A stretch of DNA of 45,033 nucleotides from Halobacteriales archaeon. GTDB lineage: Archaea > Halobacteriota > Halobacteria > Halobacteriales > SKNY01. Position 1 is the first letter of the stretch. Each line of letters opens with the position of its first letter. Location: the NCBI GenBank assembly GCA_007118975.1, contig SKQO01000092.1, positions 1 to 45,033 of the forward strand, in the 5' to 3' direction. The notes under the pieces are model-generated. The model did not search any database and had not been told where the DNA came from. It saw only the letters and a list, made by a program, of their open reading frames with translations. Positions 9,713-17,453 of the stretch are shown one piece after another. The position numbers and the translations under genes are program-made.

Positions 9713-10086
9713 GCTATCGAAACAGATGCGATGAATCTGTAATAGGATTCCGCTCTATCAAATGGTCATTGTACCCTTTTGCTGGGGTGTAGCTCCATTA
9801 TCTCTGTATCTGAAGTGATTGTCACTGACACCTGGTATACCAATAATTGGATACATCTTGTGGAATTTGTTGTCCGATCTACCGCGGCGTCATTCGTAGT
9901 CAAATCCTGATGAATAAACAGGATGTATACATTACTAATTGCCTGATCGCCGTCTGACAGAGAGTCTCTTCACACGTGATCTGCCCCCTGTCGGTCCTGT
10001 TCGAAGCTGATACCTTCCTATCAATCAGCCGGTAGCGTCGGTCAACCGACCCAATTTGGAATTTGATGTGCAGTACGCTTCTTGGT
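9713..10086. other. AT-rich non-coding stretch
   Basis: No convincing gene. It contains a 10-base perfect palindrome (TGGTATACCA, 9833-9842), a neighbouring CCAA/TTGG pair, and GTGA-TTG-TCAC at about 9816-9826. These may be regulatory sites, but nothing downstream on the + strand obviously uses them. The base composition is clearly lower in GC than the ribosomal operon. Confidence 0.4.
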
Positions 10087-10437
10087 TCAGGACAAATGTT
10101 CGTTAACGACGCCGTTGACCTCGTGCAGTAAAGCGAGGAGATCACTCTCAGCGTGTACTCGATACCGTTCTGGAGAGGAGTGTTCAACTGGTTCGAGCAC
10201 GTCCAAGGCAAGCAATAAATCGAGGTGAGTGTACACGGATTGGCGACTGACGCCCGCTTCGGCGGCGAGTGCTGACTTCGTGAATTCGGCTCTCGGAAGT
10301 GCGTCCATGAGCGCGTCAAGGATGAACCCGACGCTCTCGTTCTGAACGAGAATGCGCCACCCACTCGGGTAATTATCGCGTAGGTGGTCCATCGACACGT
10401 CGTCGATCTCGTTTACAGGCAAATTTTCACTTGTCAT
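10087..10437 (-). CDS. Winged helix-turn-helix transcriptional regulator
   Basis: A 116-residue DNA-binding protein. A helical segment (GFILDALMDALPRAEFTKSA) leads into a recognisable helix-turn-helix (LAAEAGVSRQSVYTHLDLLL) and a wing (LEPVEHSSPERYRVHAESDL). This layout is common among small haloarchaeal ArsR/MarR-like regulators. No ligand-binding domain is present. It is divergent from the small gene at 10540 across 102 bases that contain a 14-base palindrome. The regulated target is unknown; the divergent neighbour is the obvious candidate. Confidence 0.8.
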   Translation of the reverse strand: MTSENLPVNEIDDVSMDHLRDNYPSGWRILVQNESVGFILDALMDALPRAEFTKSALAAEAGVSRQSVYTHLDLLLALDVLEPVEHSSPERYRVHAESDLLALLHEVNGVVNEHLS

Positions 10438-10497
10438 GATCCATCAGGAAGATTGGTGCTTGGTGATCGTCTCTTAGACGTGCTGTATGTTAAATCC

Positions 10498-10511
10498 ATT
10501 GAACATTCAAT
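10498..10511. promoter_or_regulatory. Palindrome in divergent intergenic region (candidate operator)
   Basis: ATTGAA-CA-TTCAAT: two perfect 6-base arms with a 2-base centre, between the regulator at 10087-10437 and the gene starting at 10540. Its position, about 30-40 bases before that gene's ATG, suits binding at or next to a TATA region. Binding by the neighbouring regulator is inference. Confidence 0.35.
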
Positions 10512-10539
10512 TAAACCCAGATTGAAAAGGATTGGGTAT

Positions 10540-10881
10540 ATGAATGAGTACAGGACCAAATGGAATAGAGTGTCGGACGCCGCTGGCAAGCTCATTTGGA
10601 AGTTTGCCCGTCGTCACTCATGGGGCTCGCCTATCCCTGCCGAGCAATTAGTTCGACTATCGGCCGGGTCTGAAGACCATGATGAAATGGCCTGGGTACT
10701 CGAAAACACCGTACTTGAGCTCCCCTTTGTCACACGAGATTCGGACGGTATATCCATTCCAAACGGGCAGGACGCTCATGTTGAGACGGCGAACTGGTTA
10801 CGGGACGAGACGGACCTTGATGATTTTGTCATTAGGGCAACGATGTCCCGGCTTCCACCGGAGTGGCCAGATGATGGATGA
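10540..10881 (+). CDS. Small acidic protein of unknown function
   Basis: A 113-residue protein starting MNEYRTKWNRVSDAAGKLIW. I do not recognise a domain. Visible pieces are an N-terminal basic helix (WKFARRHSWGSPIPAEQLVR), a mixed middle part (ELPFVTRDSDGISIPNGQDA) and a tryptophan-containing C-terminus (TMSRLPPEWPDDG). No signal peptide or membrane segment is visible. The ATG at 10540 was chosen because the frame upstream runs into the AT-rich divergent promoter region. The gene lies inside the segment bounded by the secY repeats and may be regulated by the divergent winged-helix protein. Confidence 0.55.
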   Translation: MNEYRTKWNRVSDAAGKLIWKFARRHSWGSPIPAEQLVRLSAGSEDHDEMAWVLENTVLELPFVTRDSDGISIPNGQDAHVETANWLRDETDLDDFVIRATMSRLPPEWPDDG

Positions 10882-11013
10882 TTTCTCAAACCGACAGATC
10901 TTGAAGGTGTAAGTTCCGCGGGGGCCGCTCCACAGTTCAATGATGATGGAGTGTCTGAGACGATTCGGTCAGTCGAAAATCCTCCCTGGGTACCCAATGG
11001 GGCCCCGATAACG

Positions 11014-11045
11014 GATGATGCGGCAGATGTTCGGAAGAGAGTAAC
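11014..11045 (+). repeat. Second copy of the secY 3' end (possible att site)
   Basis: This segment reads R-MMRQMFGRE-stop in one frame, the same residues as the end of SecY at 8895-8926. It has 21 identical bases, then only synonymous changes (GGG to GGA, CGA to AGA, TGA to TAA). The sequence just upstream has an in-frame TAA and is not SecY-like, so only the tail is present. A direct repeat of a conserved gene's 3' end around a low-GC gene-poor segment is the classic footprint of site-specific integration. An alternative is a leftover from recombination with a divergent secY. Confidence 0.75.
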
Positions 11046-11305
11046 GCAGCTTCGGCTTGACGTCTTTTGATTTCGTGGGAGCGTCTCCGAAATGGCCGTT
11101 CGGTGGGCCGGCGAAGTGATCCCTGAGAAACCTAACAGTAGAGATAATGGTTGAGTATTCCTGAAAGGTACACGACACGAATCGTTCAGCACGCCGGGAT
11201 GGATTCGCAGGATCTAAGCTTCCGAATCAGCCATTCTCTAGACTCTTGCCACAGCACGTCTCGAAGATCGGAGCCCCGTCCAGCGATGAGCGGTCGTGGA
11301 ACAAG

Positions 11306-11313
11306 GTATATTT
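11306..11313 (+). promoter_or_regulatory. TATA box of the DUF2270 gene
   Basis: GGTATATTT is centred about 25 bases before the ATG at 11334. That is the spacing of a haloarchaeal TATA box driving a leaderless transcript, and it supports the chosen start. Confidence 0.5.
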
Positions 11314-11333
11314 GGTAGTAACCAACATCATCC

Positions 11334-12041
11334 ATGGAGGAAAACGACACGTTCGATCCTGAAACCACGAAAGCGCGTGAGGTGGCCGCAGAGGCCGGAC
11401 AGGACCCGACAGACTTTCTCTCCTTGCTTCCTCACTACTACCGCGGAGAGGTCGGACAGATGTCTACGAGGGTTAGTCGTCTCGATCAATCGATCGATTG
11501 GGCCATCGGTGCTATCGTTGCAATGCTCGCGCTGTCGTTTGCGTCACCGGACAGCCCGCCGTACTTTTTATTAATCGGCATGCTGGCGCTCATGATCTTT
11601 CTCCTGTTCGACGTCAGACGCTATCGATCGTTCGACGCTGCCCGGTCCCGGGTTCGACTGATCGAGGAGAACGTCTTTGCAAACGCGTTCAATCCGGAAG
11701 GAACGGTGCATCGAAAGTGGCGAGCAGAGCTCGCCGACGATCTCCGAAAACCGACTCTGAAGGTCACGACCCGTGAGGCTATGACCCGCCGATTACGTCG
11801 GGTCTATTTTCCGCTCTTGAGCGTCTTGCTCGTCGCGTGGTTCTTTCGGATTACCGTCTTCGTGCCGGGCGAACACTGGAACGAGACCGCAGCGGTCCCG
11901 GGTATACCTGGATACACTATCGTCATCCTTGTTGCCCTTTTTTACCTTTGCACTTTGGTAGTCACGATCTGGCCGACACCCAGGCAAGCCAAGGGAGAAT
12001 ATCACGGAGTAGAACCTGGGGATTGGAAGGCGAACAAGTAG
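11334..12041 (+). CDS. DUF2270 family integral membrane protein
   Basis: A 235-residue protein. The N-terminus is acidic and soluble. It is followed by LLPHYYRGEVGQMSTRVSRL, two adjacent membrane segments (about residues 55-95), the basic loop FDVRRYRSFDAARSRVRLIE, and two more membrane segments (about 155-175 and 195-215). The HYYRGEV and RYRxFDxxRxRVRxxE motifs are what I know from DUF2270 proteins, widespread in haloarchaea and some bacteria. Their function is unestablished. A TATA box 25 bases upstream supports the start. It stands alone between two gene-poor stretches. Confidence 0.85.
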   Translation: MEENDTFDPETTKAREVAAEAGQDPTDFLSLLPHYYRGEVGQMSTRVSRLDQSIDWAIGAIVAMLALSFASPDSPPYFLLIGMLALMIFLLFDVRRYRSFDAARSRVRLIEENVFANAFNPEGTVHRKWRAELADDLRKPTLKVTTREAMTRRLRRVYFPLLSVLLVAWFFRITVFVPGEHWNETAAVPGIPGYTIVILVALFYLCTLVVTIWPTPRQAKGEYHGVEPGDWKANK

Positions 12042-12628
12042 GTCCGGAAAAGATGTCACACAATCCTTCAGAAAATCGAATGGCCCGCCGTATATTTCAT
12101 ATGTTTGATCGGAACGTGCCCTTCGTGTGTTTGTGATTTTGCCGGGTTTAGCCTCTATGCCCAGACTACTTTTGACAACTCCCGGAGAGACCGGCAGTTA
12201 CTGCCATAACTGCTTGAGTGTTGATAGCGCGCTTTTCACGTTCTGGTGATTGGATTACCCCCGTTTCGCTGGTATCGTCCATCCGAAAGAGAGGTGTCCA
12301 ACTCGGTCGCAGAATCGGACAGGCAACTCGCAGCCTGTTCTTCAGCCGTGTCAATAATCCCAGGCGAGCTCAATCATGTACACGTCGCATGCGAAGCGCA
12401 ACAAGATTGGATCAAGGGATCGCGATGCCGAGTCCGCTCACCTATAAGCTCCTAAACGCTCCGACGGAGCACTTTTCGACAGTCCAGGTCGACCCTCAGC
12501 CACGGGCTCGTCAGCCCTCGTCGATTGACGTTGTGAGGCTGACGACGGTGGCCGGGTACAGTCCAAGGATGTGACAGTCTCGGATACCGCCCACAACCTA
12601 TTGGAGGGAGCAGGACGGGCAGGAGTGC
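12042..12628. other. Gene-poor stretch between DUF2270 gene and thiolase remnant
   Basis: I see no supported gene in 587 bases. A 13-base near-perfect palindrome (GCTCCG-A-CGGAGC, 12458-12470) is followed by a short T run and could be a terminator or regulatory site. Short reading frames on both strands lack recognisable features. Confidence 0.4.
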
Positions 12629-13764
12629 TTGGCGGATGTCGTCCTCATCGATAGCGCCCGTACCCCGCACGGGACCCTGCTCGGTTCGCTCTCCGAGGTC
12701 TCAGCCATCGACGGATTCCTGACCCGCCCCCAATGTTCCCGGCGATCGGATCGACTGGGTAAGCCTAGGCAACGCCATCCAGGCTGGGATCGGAGGGGTC
12801 CCCGCCCGGCAAGCCGTCGTCGCGTCGGCGCTGCCCGATGGGGTGCCGGCGACGACCCTCAACGAGCCGTCGGGATCCGGCTTGCGCGCCATCGGCCTCG
12901 CGGCGGACCGGATCGCGGCCAAGACGCGCGTCCGAGGCCCTGTCGGGCGGGTTCGAATTGATGCCGAAAAGCGCCGTGGCTCCTGCCGGAGCTTCGCTCG
13001 GGGAAACGCCACGGCGACGTAACACTCAAGGACTCCATGATCATCGACTCGCTTTGGGACGTCTTACTCGAAATCCACATGGGAGAGATCACCGAGTGGC
13101 TCGTCGATCGGGCGGGATCGGAGTACGACCTCTCTAGAGAGCGCCAGGGCCGCTACGCCCTCGAGAGCCACAGACGGCGGCCGACCCCATCGAGGAAGGC
13201 GTCTACGATCCGAGATAGTGCCTGTCGAGACCGAGGATGGGACGGTCGACGGGGACGATGGGCCGCGGCCGGAGGTGAGCATGGAGGCCCTCGCGAAATT
13301 GCCGCGCGTGTTTCGCGACCAGGGATCCATCCGGCGGCCAACGTCTCGAAACTCACAGATGCCGCCACGCCAATACTCCTCTCCGACGCCGTGGAGGCGG
13401 CGGAGGATGGCTTCGAACCGGTTGCCAGCCTCGGCGACTACGCCGTCGCGTATCGGCCCCCCGCGAAGTTCAACGAGGTGGTTGGCGACGTCATCGAGAA
13501 ACGGCTAGACCGGTCCGGACTCGCGGTTACCCACCGGGCGCCTACTGGGTCAACGAGGCGTTTGCCGCCCAATCGGTCTACGTAATGGAGCGGCGGGGGA
13601 TCCCTCGCGAAGGGGCGATCGCGTACGGCCACCCCATCGACAGCTCTGGCAGCATGCTCACGGCCTCGCTGACCCACCAGCTCCAGCAGGCTGGTCTGAA
13701 CTACGGGATCGTCGGGACGAGCAGCGCCGGGGGCTGGGCGATCATGGCGCTATGGAAGCGCTGA
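12629..13764 (+). pseudogene. Thiolase (haloarchaeal-type beta-ketothiolase / acetyl-CoA acetyltransferase), degraded
   Basis: Fragments in shifting frames follow a thiolase from end to end. They are a TTG-started MADVVLIDSARTPHGTLLGS, then IDWVSLGNAIQAGIGGVPAR, the nucleophile region NEPSGSGLRAI, GDVTLKDSMIIDSLWDVLLE with IHMGEITE, the catalytic-His block AIAYGHPIDSSGS, and the C-terminal SSAGGWAIMALWKR. Several frameshifts and small deletions (near 12720, 12935, 13015, 13190 and 13530) rule out a normal product. Ser replaces the usual Cys nucleophile; that is known for haloarchaeal-type ketothiolases, so I do not count it as damage. It converges on the E2 gene. It would have split acetoacetyl-CoA at the end of the pathway encoded here. 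Confidence 0.85.
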
Positions 13765-13789
13765 AGGACTGTGCCTAACGAACCGCGGG

Positions 13790-15055
13790 CTACTCGTCGA
13801 GGAGCAGGAGATCCGGAGATTCGAGGTGCTCGATGACGGTGTTGACGAACCGGGCGGCGTCGGCACCATCGACGACGCGGTGGTCGATGCTGATCGAAAG
13901 CGGCAACGTCGTTCGCGCGACGATGTCTCCGTCGACGACCCGCGCCCGCTCCGCGATCTCCCCCAACCCGAGGATGGCAACCTCGGGGTAGTTGATGATC
14001 GGGGTGCTGTGCGTGCCACCGATGCGGCCGTAGTTCGTTACGGTGAACGTCCCGTCCTGCATCTCCTCGCGCTCGATCGTGCGATCCCGCGCTCGATCGG
14101 CCAGATCAGCAAGCTCACGGGCTATCGCCAGGAGTCCCTTCTCGTCGACGTTTCTAATGACGGGGACCATCAACCCCGCATCCGTCGCGACGGCGATCCC
14201 GATGTGAAAGACCCGCCGGAGGACGATCTCCTCGGCTTCCTCGTCGAGGTGTGAGTTCAGGAGCGGATGGTCCTTCAACCCGGCGACGACGGCCTTGAGC
14301 ACGAAGGGCATGTACGTGAGCGTGCCGTCCTCGGCGGCGGCATGCGGTTTCAACCGCTCCCGCATCGCGACGAGGTCCGTGACGTCCGCCTCATCGTGAT
14401 GACTGACATGGGCTGTCGCGGCCGTCGCCCGCTGCATCTGCTCGCCGATCGTCCGGCGGACGCCCCGGTAGGGGATCCGTTCGTCGTCCGGTTCGGCCTC
14501 CTTCGCGGCCGGTTGCGTGTTGGCCCCGTCCAACGCCTCCTCGCGCTCCGCGTAGACCTGCACCTGTTCGGGGGTGATGAACCCATCCTCGTCGAGGGGT
14601 ACGGCGTCGATGTCCACCCCCTTCTCGCGGGCCACGCGGCGGGCGGCCGGCGTCGCTCGGGTGCGGCGACGGCCGGTCTCCCCCTCGTCCTCGGCTTCGG
14701 CCTGGCCGTCAGGGTCGACTGGCGTCTCCTCGATCACCTCCTCGTCTTGGAAGTCGATGACGCGGCCGCCGGACTCCCGCTCATCTGTCGTCGCCTCCTC
14801 GCTGTTGGGGGAGCCATCCTCGACGTCGAAGGTGACGATCACCTCGTCCACCGCGACGAACTCGCCCTCCTCGGCGAGCAACTCCCGGACGGTCCCCTCG
14901 ACCGGCGAGGGGATCTCGACGAGGGCCTTGTCGGTCTCGACCTCGACGATGGGCTGATCCTCGGTGACCGTATCTCCGGGTTCGACCAGCCAGTGTACGA
15001 CCTCGCCTGCCGCGAGCCCTTCCCCCAGGTCGGGAAGGCCGAACTCGTAGGGCAT
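13790..15055 (-). CDS. 2-oxoacid dehydrogenase complex E2 component (lipoamide acyltransferase)
   Basis: A 421-residue core subunit of a 2-oxoacid dehydrogenase complex, which moves the acyl group from lipoyl-lysine to CoA. An N-terminal lipoyl domain (about 1-78) has the modified lysine at K43 in VEVETDKALVEIPSPVEG. An acidic hinge follows, then a peripheral-subunit-binding domain (TPAARRVAREKGVDIDAVPL) and the catalytic domain. That domain ends in SISIDHRVVDGADAARFVN, which holds the HxxxDG active site. It begins directly after the E1-beta stop and is last in the E1-alpha/E1-beta/E2 operon. No E3 (dihydrolipoamide dehydrogenase) is in the window. Context favours a branched-chain substrate, but pyruvate cannot be excluded. 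Confidence 0.93.
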   Translation of the reverse strand: MPYEFGLPDLGEGLAAGEVVHWLVEPGDTVTEDQPIVEVETDKALVEIPSPVEGTVRELLAEEGEFVAVDEVIVTFDVEDGSPNSEEATTDERESGGRVIDFQDEEVIEETPVDPDGQAEAEDEGETGRRRTRATPAARRVAREKGVDIDAVPLDEDGFITPEQVQVYAEREEALDGANTQPAAKEAEPDDERIPYRGVRRTIGEQMQRATAATAHVSHHDEADVTDLVAMRERLKPHAAAEDGTLTYMPFVLKAVVAGLKDHPLLNSHLDEEAEEIVLRRVFHIGIAVATDAGLMVPVIRNVDEKGLLAIARELADLADRARDRTIEREEMQDGTFTVTNYGRIGGTHSTPIINYPEVAILGLGEIAERARVVDGDIVARTTLPLSISIDHRVVDGADAARFVNTVIEHLESPDLLLLDE

Positions 15056-16042
15056 TTAGAAGGCGTGCACCTCCCGAATGGCGTCCATGATACGCGTGTC
15101 CTCGGGCATGTAGAAGTCCTCGAGTTGGGCCAGCGGGACGGGGACGTCGAAGCCGGTGACCCGGGCGATCGGGGCCTCCTGGTACAGGAGGGATCCCTCC
15201 TGGATGCGTGCGGTTACCTCGCCCGCGAGCCCGCCCGTCTTTGGGCCCTCGTGGACGACGACGCCCCGTCCGGTCTTCTCGAAGGATGCCACGATCGCGT
15301 CGGTATCCATCGGCGAGAGGGTCCGCAGGTCGACGACCTCGACGTCGATATCCTCCGACGCCAGCTCATCGGCCGCATCGAGCGCCGGTCGGGTCATGGC
15401 TCCCCACGTAAACACGGAGACGTCGCTGCCCTCCCGCCGAATCGACGCGTCGCCGATCTCGATGGTGAACGGCTCCTCCGGGACCTGCTGTCGGGTGGCG
15501 CGGTAGATGCGCTTGGGCTCAAGGAACACCACGGGGTCTGGATCGCGAATCGCGGCGATGAGCAACCCCTTCGTGTCGTGGGGCGTACTCGGCACGACGA
15601 CCTTCAGCCCCGGCTCGTGGGCGTAGAACGCCTCCTTGCTCTCGGAGTGATGTTCCGGCGCCTTGATGCCCCCGCCGTAAGGGGAGCGGACGACCATCGG
15701 ACACGTATATTGCTCTCGCGAACGCGTCCGCAGGCGCGCGGCGTGAGAGACCAACTGGTCGAATGCCGGGTACATGAACCCGGAGAACTGGATCTCGGGG
15801 ACCGGCCGTAGGCCGTAGGCGGCCATGCCGATGGCCGCCCCCACGATACCCGATTCGGCCAATGGGGTGTTGATCACGCGGTTCTCACCGAACTCCTCGT
15901 ACAATCCCTCGGTCGCACGAAACACCCCGCCGGCCTGTCCGACATCCTCGCCCATGACCAGGACCCGGTCGTCCCGTTCCATCTCGGTCCGGAGCCCGTC
16001 CTGGACCGCCCCGACGAGCGTGAGATCCTGCGTCGCGCTCAT
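15056..16042 (-). CDS. 2-oxoacid dehydrogenase E1 component, beta subunit
   Basis: A 328-residue beta subunit of the thiamine-diphosphate-dependent E1 enzyme. It begins LTLVGAVQDGLRTEMERDDR, then VLVMGEDVGQAGGVFRATEG, LYEEFGENRVINTPLAESGI and PVPEIQFSGFMYPAFDQLVS. These contain the conserved Glu and the cofactor-contacting residues of the family. The transketolase C-terminal domain has EVVDLRTLSPMDTDAIVASF and VVVHEGPKTGGLAGEVTARI. The start overlaps the E1-alpha stop as ATGA. E2 follows with no gap, so the three genes form one transcription unit. Confidence 0.94.
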   Translation of the reverse strand: MSATQDLTLVGAVQDGLRTEMERDDRVLVMGEDVGQAGGVFRATEGLYEEFGENRVINTPLAESGIVGAAIGMAAYGLRPVPEIQFSGFMYPAFDQLVSHAARLRTRSREQYTCPMVVRSPYGGGIKAPEHHSESKEAFYAHEPGLKVVVPSTPHDTKGLLIAAIRDPDPVVFLEPKRIYRATRQQVPEEPFTIEIGDASIRREGSDVSVFTWGAMTRPALDAADELASEDIDVEVVDLRTLSPMDTDAIVASFEKTGRGVVVHEGPKTGGLAGEVTARIQEGSLLYQEAPIARVTGFDVPVPLAQLEDFYMPEDTRIMDAIREVHAF

Positions 16043-17145
16043 GATCGGAGTTCCTCGTCGCCGTATCGGTCGCGAAGCGCCTCGAGATAGGCCCCCTGCT
16101 TGCGGAGCTCCTCGGTCGGGGTTTCGAAGACGAACTCGAACATATCGGCGGGCTCCGGCTCAGGATCGTCCCCGAACCGCCCCACGGCGCCGTCGATTTT
16201 CTTCTCGATTGCCGCCTCGATCTCCTCCAGCCGGTCGTCGTTGAGCAGGTCGCGATCCCTGAGGAAGGCCTCGAAGCGGGTGAGTGGGTCCAACCGTCGC
16301 CACTCCTCTACCTCGGCCTCGTCACGGTACGTCGAGGGGTCGTCCGCGGTCGTGTGTGCCCCGTATCTGTACTGAACGGCCTCGATCAGCGTGGGGCGGG
16401 GCTCCCCCGGGTCCTCCGCCTTCGCCTTCTCGATGGCATCCCGGGTCGCCCGGTACATCGCGAGCGGGTCCATACCGTCGACCTGGATTCCCTCGAAGCC
16501 GTAGGCGTGAGCCTTCTGGGCGAGGGTGTCCGTCGCGGTCTGGCGCTCGCGAGGAACCGAGATGGCCCACTGGTTGTTGTGACAGATGAAGACGGCGGGG
16601 ACGTCGAAGACGCCGGCGAAGTTCAACCCCTCGTGGAAATCGCCCTCGCTGGTGGCCCCGTCGCCGAAATGACAGACGACGGCGACGTCGTCGCCCTGCA
16701 GCTTCGCGGCCCATGCCGTCCCGGTCGCGTGGGGGATCTGGGTCGCGATCGGGATCGCGAGTGGGAACACGTTGGTCCCCTTGACGGCGGCGCCGCGCTC
16801 GTCGCCAGACCAGTACCGGAGGATCGAGGGGAGGTCGACCCCCCGGACGTAGTTGTATCCATGTTCGCGATAGCTCGAGAACGACCAGTCCCCCTCGTCG
16901 GTGGCGTAGGCGCTCCCTATCTGGGCGCCTTCCTGGCCGGCGAGCGGGGGGAACGTGCGCAGCCGGCCTTGGCGTTGCAGGTTCACCGCCCGTTCGTCGA
17001 ACCGGCGCATGACCCGCATGTCGCGGTACATCCCGACGAGCGAGTCATCGTCGAGATCGGGCACGGTCGCACTCTCTATGACTTGCCCCGATTCGTCGAG
17101 AATACGTACACGATCGTCGGGGCTGGGAACCTGAAAGGCGCTCAT
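16039..17145 (-). CDS. 2-oxoacid dehydrogenase E1 component, alpha subunit
   Basis: A 368-residue subunit that decarboxylates the 2-oxoacid with thiamine diphosphate. The cofactor motif is clear: GDGATSEGDFHEGLNFAGV, about 30 residues, then HNNQWAIS. DMRVMRRFDERAVNLQRQGR and RYGAHTTADDPSTYRDEAEV are also family blocks. The frame is open up to 17361. The ATG at 17145 (MSAFQVPSPDDRVRILDESG) gives the usual length and leaves a 308-base divergent promoter region shared with the acyl-CoA dehydrogenase gene. Co-location with acyl-CoA dehydrogenase, carboxylase, hydratase and lyase genes suggests a branched-chain 2-oxoacid dehydrogenase. Confidence 0.93.
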   Translation of the reverse strand: MSAFQVPSPDDRVRILDESGQVIESATVPDLDDDSLVGMYRDMRVMRRFDERAVNLQRQGRLRTFPPLAGQEGAQIGSAYATDEGDWSFSSYREHGYNYVRGVDLPSILRYWSGDERGAAVKGTNVFPLAIPIATQIPHATGTAWAAKLQGDDVAVVCHFGDGATSEGDFHEGLNFAGVFDVPAVFICHNNQWAISVPRERQTATDTLAQKAHAYGFEGIQVDGMDPLAMYRATRDAIEKAKAEDPGEPRPTLIEAVQYRYGAHTTADDPSTYRDEAEVEEWRRLDPLTRFEAFLRDRDLLNDDRLEEIEAAIEKKIDGAVGRFGDDPEPEPADMFEFVFETPTEELRKQGAYLEALRDRYGDEELRS

Positions 17146-17453
17146 GGTTTTGTTCGAGGGAGGGCCCGTTCCGCCGTCCTCGTGACGGTGGTGGACAGGC
17201 CACTCCTTAGAACTTACCACGGCAAAAACAAAACAATTATGCCGATAACCGGGATGTTGAACGAATGTTTGTGTATCTGATTTAAAATTGTGCAAACTAC
17301 ACATACGATCGGATCGGTGGCGAAGCGGGAAACCGTCCAGGCTGGCAAACAGGTAAACCAACCGAGCACTAAGACCTGAAGGACCACACCGAACGGGCGC
17401 AGGTCCGGCCCTCGCAGGGTGGCTCGAACCGGACGCCAGCGCGGTGACACACC
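17146..17453. promoter_or_regulatory. Divergent promoter region between E1-alpha and acyl-CoA dehydrogenase operons
   Basis: A 308-base non-coding stretch between two operons transcribed away from each other. An AT-rich core (about 17221-17310) holds a TATA-like TTTAAAA at 17281-17287. Around it lie two interleaved inverted pairs: TGTGTA/TACACA (17270-17275 and 17298-17303) and GTTTG/CAAAC (17267-17271 and 17293-17297). A shared regulator acting here would co-ordinate both arms of the pathway; that is inference. Confidence 0.4.

Larger units (their letters stand above)
10882..11333. other. Intergenic stretch holding the second secY 3' end
   Basis: No gene recognised. The stretch contains the duplicated secY terminus (11014-11045). 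From about 11300 it contains the promoter of the DUF2270 gene. Confidence 0.5.

Noticed and set aside
12458-12480. GCTCCGACGGAGC plus T run as a terminator
   Set aside because: No gene ends just upstream on either strand, so there is nothing for it to terminate.
12862-12895. Ser replacing the catalytic Cys in the thiolase remnant as a sign of decay
   Set aside because: Haloarchaeal-type beta-ketothiolases are known to use a Ser-His-His set, so Ser here is normal for the type. The frameshifts alone establish the pseudogene.
14267-15811. A 514-codon + strand frame opposite E2 and E1-beta, and similar long frames at 16354-17280 and 19370-20461
   Set aside because: They mirror strongly conserved genes on the other strand and show no recognisable protein features.
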